From NCBI GenBank assembly GCA_030066245.1, contig JASJBY010000022.1, positions 1 through 20,045 of the forward strand: a stretch of 20,045 nt of DNA, read 5' to 3'. Shown one piece after another: positions 14,097 to 20,045 of this stretch. Source of the stretch: Gammaproteobacteria bacterium. GTDB lineage: Bacteria; Pseudomonadota; Gammaproteobacteria; JAABTG01. Made by a program: the position numbers and the translations under genes. The notes beneath the pieces were generated by a model, which saw only the letters and a list, made by a program, of their open reading frames with translations, was not told the origin of the DNA and did not search any database. How positions within the stretch are numbered: the stretch's first letter is position 1; each line of letters starts with the position of its first letter.

Positions 14097-14432
14097 CTAG
14101 TCGCCGGGCTCGTCCACGCGCACTATTTCCACTTTGACCTTCGCCAACAGGGCCGCCATGGCCCCAATGGCAGCCAGGATTGGTGCCATGGCCGTCAGTG
14201 CGCCACCCACTGCCAGCCCCGCCGTGAGCGGGACTTCCATCAACACCTCACCGCTTGGTTTGTGGATGATCAAACGACGTACGTTGCCGGCTTTGACGAC
14301 GTTCTTAACGTAGTCGACGAGCTGATTACCCGCCAGGGTCACTTCCTCGGTAACCAGCTTCTGCTGCTTGTCTTGCTTGCTTTTCTTCATCTTCCCCAGT
14401 CGCTCCTGTAGCTCCGTTCGGGTCTCTCGCAT
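14097..14432 (-). CDS. DUF4342-domain protein
   Basis: 111 aa. The N-terminal about 25 residues are charged (RETRTELQERLGKMKKSKQD, probably helical). A DUF4342-like domain follows: EEVTLAGNQLVDYVKNVVKAG, NVRRLIIHKPSGEVLMEVPL, then a Gly/Ala-rich hydrophobic segment (LTAGLAVGGALTAMAPILAA to about 92) and VKVEIVRVDE at the end. Family members share the ...NVRRIxI-x-GxxLxEIPLT pattern and have no established function. The hydrophobic segment could insert in or lie against the membrane. AAGGA is about 8 nt before ATG 14432. It is convergent with ctaA and divergent from the sucrose synthase gene. Confidence 0.85.
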   Translation of the reverse strand: MRETRTELQERLGKMKKSKQDKQQKLVTEEVTLAGNQLVDYVKNVVKAGNVRRLIIHKPSGEVLMEVPLTAGLAVGGALTAMAPILAAIGAMAALLAKVKVEIVRVDEPGD

Positions 14433-14475
14433 CGAACGAGTCCTTTACCGCCATGCTGACTCGGACGGCATAGGA

Positions 14476-14580
14476 TTAGAAACGCAGGGTCACCATACCA
14501 CTTAATCCCAATACGGGGGAGTTCGGGCGCCGCGCCAGGGAGACTCCCGCCTGCGCCAACCATCGGCTCGTGCACCGGTT
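14476..14580 (-). pseudogene. Possible outer-membrane protein C-terminal remnant
   Basis: A minus-strand frame ends RWLAQAGVSLARR then PNSPVLGLSGMVTLRF and a stop. Alternating residues and a terminal Phe are typical of the last strands of an outer-membrane beta-barrel. Upstream of about 14580 the frame stays open to 14757 but does not look barrel-like. It is too short and has no ribosome site, so a decayed gene end is the most that can be proposed. Confidence 0.18.
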
Positions 14581-14779
14581 TTGCGCCCCACTTCGCGCCA
14601 TCCCGTCCGGAGTGACTACAATGTGCATCGGGGCACTGTGCAGAACCTCTGACAGCGATGGACCGCCGGGTACGAAGCCTCCGGTCTTGAAGCCGCCGAC
14701 ACACGGCAAGGGGCGGTAACGTTGGCCAGAAGAGGCCCTAGCACGGTGATTTATCACTTTCGGTTCAGGAGATGCCTGC
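14581..14779. other. Leader and promoter region of sucrose synthase
   Basis: TACAAT at 14617-14622 resembles a -10 hexamer for plus-strand transcription, but no good -35 lies at the right distance. The only clear control signal is AGGAG at 14767-14771, 8 nt before the GTG start of the sucrose synthase gene. Nothing else was recognised. Confidence 0.25.
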
Positions 14780-17185
14780 GTGACCTGCGAGCCCGCGCAC
14801 TTTTCTCAGGTCGACGACGAAAAGCTCGCCTACCTGCTGCTGCACCGCTATCTGAAGCTGGACAGACGGCTGCTGCTGCACTCGGATCTGTGGGACGAGT
14901 ATGTGCAGCTGTGCGAGGACGAGGGCATCGAGCCCAGCCGCAAGAGTGTGCTGGGCCAGATCATCTACGCCGCTCAGGAAGCGGTGCTGGACAGGCCGTG
15001 GATTTACCTGGCCGCCCGCCCGCGTGCGGGTCGCTGGTGTTATCTGCGCTTTCACCTGGACGCCGTCAAACAGGAGGAAGTGACGGTGGGGGAGTTCCTG
15101 GGCTTCAAGGAGCGACTGGTCAACGGGCAGGGCAGCCGGCGACGCGCTCTCGAGTTCGATTTGCAGCCCTTCAACCGTGACTTCCCCAGGCTGCAGGAAT
15201 CCCGCTCCATTGGCCGTGGCGTCGAGTTTCTGAATCGGCGCCTCTCCAGCGAGCTTTTTCACGACATCGGCAAGGGACAGGAATTGCTGCTGGGCTTCCT
15301 GCGCGTGCATCACTACCAGGGGCAGCAGCTGATGCTCAACCAGCGCATAGGCGATGGCGCCCAGCTGCGCCAGGCGCTGCGTCAGGCTGAGGAGCATCTC
15401 GCAGCCCAGCGCCAGGATGGCCACTGCAATACCGTGTTCTCCGCCATGCAGGAGCTGGGCTTCGAGCGCGGCTGGGGGGACACGGTCGCCCGCATGCGGG
15501 ATACGCTGACCCTGCTGCTGGATATCCTGGAAGCGCCCGACCATGCCAGCCTGGAGCGTTTTCTGGGCCGCATCCCCATGATCTTCAGTCTCGCGATCCT
15601 CTCCCCTCACGGCTATTTCGGACAGGACAACGTGCTGGGGCTTCCCGACACGGGCGGCCAGGTGGTCTACATCCTGAACCAGGTCCGTGCCCTGGAGCAG
15701 GAGATGCGCAAGCGCCTCTCGGCCCAGGGCCTGGAGATCGAGCCGGATATCGTGGTCGTGACCCGGCTCATTCCCGAGGCGGGTCATACCGCCTGCAACC
15801 AGCGGCTGGAGAGCATCATCGGAACGGAGCGAGCGCGCATATTGAGGGTCCCATTCCGCTCCTCCAGCGGTGAGGTACTGCCCAGCTGGGTGTCACGCTT
15901 CGATATCTGGCCGTACCTGGAGCGCTTTGCCGACGAGGTTGAAACGGAGCTTACGGCGGAGCTGGGTGGTGTCCCTGATCTCATCATCGGCAACTATTCC
16001 GACGGCAATCTGGTCGCCAGTCTGCTGTCCGCGCGCACCGGCGTAACCCAGTGCAATATTGCCCATGCACTGGAGAAGACCAAGTATCTGTTCTCCGACC
16101 TGTACTGGCGGGACAACGAACCCCAGTACCACTTTTCAGCCCAGTTCACAGCCGACTTGATTGCGATGAATTCGGCCGACTTCATTATCACCAGCACCTA
16201 TCAGGAGATCGCCGGCAACAAAGAGACGGTCGGCCAGTACGAGAGCTACGGCGCTTTCACCATGCCGGGACTGTACCGTGTCGTTAACGGTATCGACGTG
16301 TTCGACCCCAAGTTCAACATCGTCTCTCCCGGTGCCGATCCCGAGGTCTGCTTCCCGTATACCGATGAGGCCCGTCGCCTGACCGGCCTGCACGAAGAGA
16401 TCGAGTCGTTGTTGTTCGGCACCCAGGGTGACCACTTCCGGGGTGTGCTGGCGGAACCGGAAAAACCAATGATGCTCGCCATGGCCCGCATGGACGCGGT
16501 CAAGAACCAGACCGGCCTGGTTGATTGGTACGCCCGCAACGAGCGCCTTCGGTCCCTGGCGAACCTGGTCGTTTCCGGCGGCTACATCGATCCCGAGCGC
16601 TCCAACGACCGAGAGGAAAAGGCACAGCTCCAACGCATGCACGAGCTCATGAATCAGTACCAGCTCGATGAGCAGGTACGCTGGATCGGCGTGCAGCTGG
16701 AACAGCGTTTCGTCGGCGAGCTTTTCCGCTATATCGCAGACCGTCGCGGGGCCTTCGTGCAGCCTGCCGTCTTCGAGGCCTTCGGGCTCACCGTGGTGGA
16801 AGCCATGGCCTCGGGCCTGCCCACATTCGCCACCCGTTACGGAGGTCCCCTGGAGATCATCGAGCACGGCAGGTCGGGATTCCATCTCGACCCCAATCAC
16901 GGGGAAAGCTGCGCGGAGCTGATGGCGGACTTTTTCGAGCGCTGCGGCAATGATCCCGCCCACTGGCAAACCATCTCGGAGGGCGCCATATCACGGGTTC
17001 AGAGCCGCTACACCTGGAAGCTGTATGCGGAGCGCATGATGACCTTATCCCGGATTTACGGTTTCTGGCGATTTGTCACCAACCTGGAACGGGACGAGAC
17101 CCGCCGTTACCTGGAGATGTTCTACGAGCTGCAGCTGCGACCACTGGCGGACTCGGTGGAGGTATCGGGCCAGCCCGGACAGTAG
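14780..17185 (+). CDS. sus: Sucrose synthase (GT4 glycosyltransferase)
   Basis: Reversibly joins NDP-glucose and fructose to sucrose. 801 aa, the usual length for bacterial and plant sucrose synthases. An N-terminal regulatory region (about 1-270) precedes the GT-B catalytic core. Visible motifs are LSPHGYFGQDNVLGLPDTGG then QVVYILNQVRALE (substrate loop), CNIAHALEKTKY (catalytic His), LAMARMDAVKNQTG (Arg and Lys that hold the nucleotide phosphates), and PAVFEAFGLTVVEAM (the E-x7-E motif). The start is GTG 14780 with AGGAG 8 nt upstream; an ATG at 14773 opens only a three-codon frame that ends across the GTG. It probably supports sucrose as compatible solute or sugar-nucleotide and glycogen interconversion. 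The usual partners (sucrose-phosphate synthase/phosphatase, fructokinase) are absent nearby. A hydrolase gene follows 48 nt later. Confidence 0.95.
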   Translation: MTCEPAHFSQVDDEKLAYLLLHRYLKLDRRLLLHSDLWDEYVQLCEDEGIEPSRKSVLGQIIYAAQEAVLDRPWIYLAARPRAGRWCYLRFHLDAVKQEEVTVGEFLGFKERLVNGQGSRRRALEFDLQPFNRDFPRLQESRSIGRGVEFLNRRLSSELFHDIGKGQELLLGFLRVHHYQGQQLMLNQRIGDGAQLRQALRQAEEHLAAQRQDGHCNTVFSAMQELGFERGWGDTVARMRDTLTLLLDILEAPDHASLERFLGRIPMIFSLAILSPHGYFGQDNVLGLPDTGGQVVYILNQVRALEQEMRKRLSAQGLEIEPDIVVVTRLIPEAGHTACNQRLESIIGTERARILRVPFRSSSGEVLPSWVSRFDIWPYLERFADEVETELTAELGGVPDLIIGNYSDGNLVASLLSARTGVTQCNIAHALEKTKYLFSDLYWRDNEPQYHFSAQFTADLIAMNSADFIITSTYQEIAGNKETVGQYESYGAFTMPGLYRVVNGIDVFDPKFNIVSPGADPEVCFPYTDEARRLTGLHEEIESLLFGTQGDHFRGVLAEPEKPMMLAMARMDAVKNQTGLVDWYARNERLRSLANLVVSGGYIDPERSNDREEKAQLQRMHELMNQYQLDEQVRWIGVQLEQRFVGELFRYIADRRGAFVQPAVFEAFGLTVVEAMASGLPTFATRYGGPLEIIEHGRSGFHLDPNHGESCAELMADFFERCGNDPAHWQTISEGAISRVQSRYTWKLYAERMMTLSRIYGFWRFVTNLERDETRRYLEMFYELQLRPLADSVEVSGQPGQ

Positions 17186-17233
17186 CACGCGCCCTTCCGG
17201 GAGCAATCCCCGTGCACATGGGGGAGGAACAGC

Positions 17234-18049
17234 ATGCGGATAATCCGGTTCCTGGATTCCGATGGTCTCGAGCATCTGGGCATTCCGGACGAGACGCCCT
17301 TCGCCGAACGGCTGCAGGGTGATCTATACCAGGGCCTGGTACCCACGGGCACCCGGATCGGCGTCGACACCCTGCTCGCTCCCGTCTCCCCTTCGAACAT
17401 CTTCTGCATCGGTCTGAATTACAGGGCCCACGCCGAGGAGACCGGCGCACCCATACCGGAGAACCCGGTGGTCTTCATGAAACCCACCAGTGCCTTGTCT
17501 CACCCCGAGCGGCCTATCATGATTCCAGCGTGTTGCGAACACGGGCCGGAGGTGGACTTCGAGGCGGAGCTTGCGGTGATTCTGAAGCGGGCGGCCCGCA
17601 ACGTCAGCGAGGATGCGGCTCTCGATTACGTGCTCGGCTACACGGCGGCCAACGACGTGTCAGCACGGCGCTGGCAGAAGCACGGCGGTGGAGGACAGTG
17701 GGTCCGCGGCAAGAGCTTCGACACGTTCTGCCCCATGGGACCGGTTCTGACGACACCCGAGGACATTCCGGACCCACAGCAGCTGCGCGTTCGCAGCATG
17801 CTGAATGGTACAGTCATGCAGGACGGCCACACGAGCGACATGCTATATCCAGTGTCCCGCTTGATCAGTTTGCTCAGCCGGGACACCACTCTGCTGCCGG
17901 GCACTGCCATTCTCACCGGCACCCCCCCGGGCGTGGGCGTTGCCCGCAAGCCACCGGTGTTCCTGTCACCAGGCGACCGGATCGTCATCGAGGTGGAGGC
18001 GGTCGGGCGTCTGGCGAATCCCGTGCTTGCCGCAGAAGCGTGGCAATGA
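17234..18049 (+). CDS. Fumarylacetoacetate hydrolase family protein
   Basis: 271 aa soluble enzyme of the FAH superfamily, which hydrolyses or decarboxylates beta-keto acids using a divalent metal. An N-terminal about 60-aa lid-like part precedes the catalytic fold. Key segments are IFCIGLNYRAHAEETG, then PVVFMKPTSAL, the metal-binding Glu pair in EVDFEAELAVIL, GYTAANDVSARRWQ (metal Asp), GKSFDTFCPMGPVL, and ILTGTPPGVGVARKPPVFLSPGD near the C-terminus. GGAGGAA lies just before ATG 17234. The substrate cannot be told from the sequence; oxaloacetate decarboxylase/acylpyruvase activity is common among bacterial members of this size. It is probably co-transcribed with sucrose synthase, although no metabolic link between them is obvious. 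Confidence 0.93.
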   Translation: MRIIRFLDSDGLEHLGIPDETPFAERLQGDLYQGLVPTGTRIGVDTLLAPVSPSNIFCIGLNYRAHAEETGAPIPENPVVFMKPTSALSHPERPIMIPACCEHGPEVDFEAELAVILKRAARNVSEDAALDYVLGYTAANDVSARRWQKHGGGGQWVRGKSFDTFCPMGPVLTTPEDIPDPQQLRVRSMLNGTVMQDGHTSDMLYPVSRLISLLSRDTTLLPGTAILTGTPPGVGVARKPPVFLSPGDRIVIEVEAVGRLANPVLAAEAWQ

Positions 18050-18099
18050 GCCACCGGCGGCTTTGAAGGACAGCAGAAGAAAACGTGTCTGGGGACAGG

Positions 18100-20045
18100 C
18101 TAACTCGACTGGGACTGCTTTCCCGGGGGCGCTGTCTGGATGACCTGCGCCCTGAGGACGCGGCTGTCGCCGATGCGGTTGCGCATGATATCGCGCAGCA
18201 GCTCAATCTCCTCCGCCACGTCGAGGCTGAAGCCCTCGCGTGCGCCGTTGAGATCGTCGATCAGCAGACTGCTGAGGTAATCCAGACACGCCGAACCCGG
18301 CCACAAGGTCGTGATCCTCTCCACCACATGGGGAAACTGCTCCTCCAGACACATGCCTTCACCAGTGCCGGAGCCCGCATCCCAGGTGGGCGGCGCCACA
18401 TTGAAGCGCTTGCGAAAGCGCGCCGCGAGCTCTTCAAAAGCCGTCTGATCGCCCTGCTGGCGATGCACGTCGAACAGCATGGTCCACGGCCTCACGCCCA
18501 CGAACTCTGCGTCATGACTGTTGACCTGCTCCAACAGGATCCGGCCCGCCTCCGCCGCTGAGCCGTGCAGCATGTGCAGCTCAGCTTCGTAGAGTGCCTG
18601 GCGAAGTTCCTGTACCGCGTCGTCCCACTCCTGCAGCTGCTTCTCGAAGGACTCTTCCAGATCGCCGGCCGGCATGGCCTCCCACTCCGATATCCGCCCG
18701 CCGGCAGGTTCTGGCATCCCCACATCGACCCTGTCATCCCGTTTACGGGTGTGCTCGTCCGACGAGTCGGACTCCTCCTCCACTATTGCGTCTTCCCAGG
18801 CTCTCAGCTGCTCTTCGATGGACTCCAGGGGCTCTTCCTCGGCCACCTCACCCCAGACCGGCAGCGGCTCCTCGCACGCTGCGGCCGCCCCTTCGGCAGC
18901 GTCGGATGCGCGCCGGCGCTGCGGCTGGGTCTCAGCCTCCTGATCCGCTCCGGACATGCTCTGAAGCCTCTCGAAGACCAGCGGCTCATCAGTCATGGAA
19001 TCCGGGGCGGCCGCCGGGGAGGAAAGCGCTGCTCCCGGTTCCTCGCCGGAAGGCAGCGGCGGAAAACCTCCTGCAGACTCCTCGGCAGCTGTAGCTGACC
19101 AAGGCTCGGGGGGAACAGGTGCCTCCTGCATGCCCTGCACACGAGGATCTGTGTCTGACCGCTGGGGCTCGCCCCATGCGCTGTCCCGTTCGCGTTCGGC
19201 AAGACTGAAGCGGGCTCCGGAGGACGGCACGGGGTCCGCTGGCGCCGCGCTCCCGCCGCCGTCGGCAGCCGCGTAGCGGCTCCGGCGCCTTTCGCGCACA
19301 ATGGTCATCGCCAGCAACAACAGGGCCCCAGCGAAGGCGCCATACCCGACGAGCGCCGTCCAGCCGCCGCCGACCATGCGGGAATCAGCCCTGGCGGCCT
19401 GAAGATGGTCGATCTGAGCCAACAACCCACGCCGGGACGCCTCGAGCGCCGTGACTTTGTCCTGGAGGGCTGCCAGCGCCCCCTCCGACTTACTTTCAGC
19501 CCGTGTCGCTGCCTGTTCGGCGGCCGCCCCACGGGGCTCTCCGCTTGGACGGCCCACGGGACGACTAAGAACCGTGGAGAGCTTCAAGGGAAGGGCGACC
19601 GCCGGAGCCGCGTCGACTTTCACCGCCGGCTGTTTGCGGGGCCTGACTTGGACGGGCGCCTCAGGAGCGGCACTTGGCAGCGGCGCCCTTGGAAGTCTCC
19701 GCGCTTCTGCCGCAGGAGCTTCCGGGGAATGGTTCAGAGTGTCGCGATTCTCAGGGCCGGGCGAAGACGCCGGCGGCCGTGAGGATTCTCCGGCGCCGTT
19801 CAGGTACAGGGTAACGGTCTGAGTGGCGGCTGGCTCACTCACGCAGGCGGTCCACAACGACAGCCTGAGAGTTGGGACGCTGACTGGACTTCGAGTCGTT
19901 ACCCGCAGTGCCGACCCGCCTGCGCTTGACCCCACCTTGGCACTAACGAAAGTACCCAGCTCACTGCCGTCCAGAGCGCTTGTGGCCTGCCTCGTGGTAA
20001 CCACGCACGGCCCTTGCACGGGCGCCCCGCCGGCGCCCTCGAGGG
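18100..20045 (-). CDS. FimV-like protein, 5' end beyond window
   Basis: The frame is open from the right edge to the TGA at 18100; a GTG at 20019 is in frame but the true start probably lies outside. Order of parts: a FimV N-terminal-like beta domain (LRVTTRSPVSVPTLRLSLW with a Cys and TVTLYLNG), a long Pro/Ala/Arg linker, a short coiled coil (ALAALQDKVTALEASRRGLL), one transmembrane helix (LVGYGAFAGALLLLAMTIV, about residues 222-241 from the GTG), and an acidic, Glu-rich cytoplasmic linker. The C-terminal domain has AELHMLHGSAAEAGRILLEQ, RFRKRFNVAPPTW, HVVERITTLWPGSACLDYL and DVAEEIELLRDIMR. These match the FimV-like family linked to type IV pili and cell-pole organisation. It converges on the FAH gene with about 50 nt between. 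Confidence 0.85.
   Translation of the reverse strand, partial: LEGAGGAPVQGPCVVTTRQATSALDGSELGTFVSAKVGSSAGGSALRVTTRSPVSVPTLRLSLWTACVSEPAATQTVTLYLNGAGESSRPPASSPGPENRDTLNHSPEAPAAEARRLPRAPLPSAAPEAPVQVRPRKQPAVKVDAAPAVALPLKLSTVLSRPVGRPSGEPRGAAAEQAATRAESKSEGALAALQDKVTALEASRRGLLAQIDHLQAARADSRMVGGGWTALVGYGAFAGALLLLAMTIVRERRRSRYAAADGGGSAAPADPVPSSGARFSLAERERDSAWGEPQRSDTDPRVQGMQEAPVPPEPWSATAAEESAGGFPPLPSGEEPGAALSSPAAAPDSMTDEPLVFERLQSMSGADQEAETQPQRRRASDAAEGAAAACEEPLPVWGEVAEEEPLESIEEQLRAWEDAIVEEESDSSDEHTRKRDDRVDVGMPEPAGGRISEWEAMPAGDLEESFEKQLQEWDDAVQELRQALYEAELHMLHGSAAEAGRILLEQVNSHDAEFVGVRPWTMLFDVHRQQGDQTAFEELAARFRKRFNVAPPTWDAGSGTGEGMCLEEQFPHVVERITTLWPGSACLDYLSSLLIDDLNGAREGFSLDVAEEIELLRDIMRNRIGDSRVLRAQVIQTAPPGKQSQSS

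Overview
The window comes from a GC-rich proteobacterial autotroph, most likely a gammaproteobacterial chemolithoautotroph (sulfur or ammonia oxidiser; the sequence does not decide which). The basis is an alpha-carboxysome operon with form IA RuBisCO, together with a COX15-type heme A synthase, a FimV-like pilus protein and a bacterial sucrose synthase.

Left part (1-5306, minus strand): the start of a cso operon in the order cbbL, cbbS, csoS2, csoSCA. csoSCA runs off the left edge, so the shell genes would lie beyond it. These four genes encode the CO2-fixing enzyme, the disordered scaffold that packs it and the carbonic anhydrase that feeds it. A GC-rich hairpin lies between cbbS and csoS2. 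Upstream of cbbL is an AT-rich, dyad-rich control region (about 5370-5502) with a promoter-like hexamer pair, a GGCGTGA-N9-TCACGCC palindrome, interlocked TCTATC/GATAGA palindromes and an FNR-type TTGA-N6-TCAA site. No cbbR is found in the divergent position. A c-di-GMP locus sits there instead.

Middle part (5889-12354, plus strand): a periplasmic dCache sensor fragment joined out of frame, with an ATGA overlap, to a REC-GGDEF-EAL protein that has lost the first strand of its receiver. This looks like the scar of a deletion. A six-helix membrane protein follows. Then come a DUF3299 lipoprotein, a small exported Cys-containing protein and an M48 metallopeptidase with a pilin-like C-terminal helix. 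A palindromic repeat of about 100 bp occurs twice in the same orientation, each copy on the stop codon of a gene (9443-9538 and 12255-12354), and the pair brackets the lipoprotein-peptidase segment.

Right part (12355-20045): heme A synthase (plus), a DUF4342 protein (minus), sucrose synthase and a fumarylacetoacetate-hydrolase family protein (plus, probably co-transcribed), and a FimV-like protein (minus) that runs off the right edge. I saw no tRNA, rRNA, CRISPR array or intact transposase. The best candidates for something undescribed are the stop-codon-associated palindromic repeat, the broken sensor/receiver junction next to the carboxysome operon, and the peptidase-pilin fusion.
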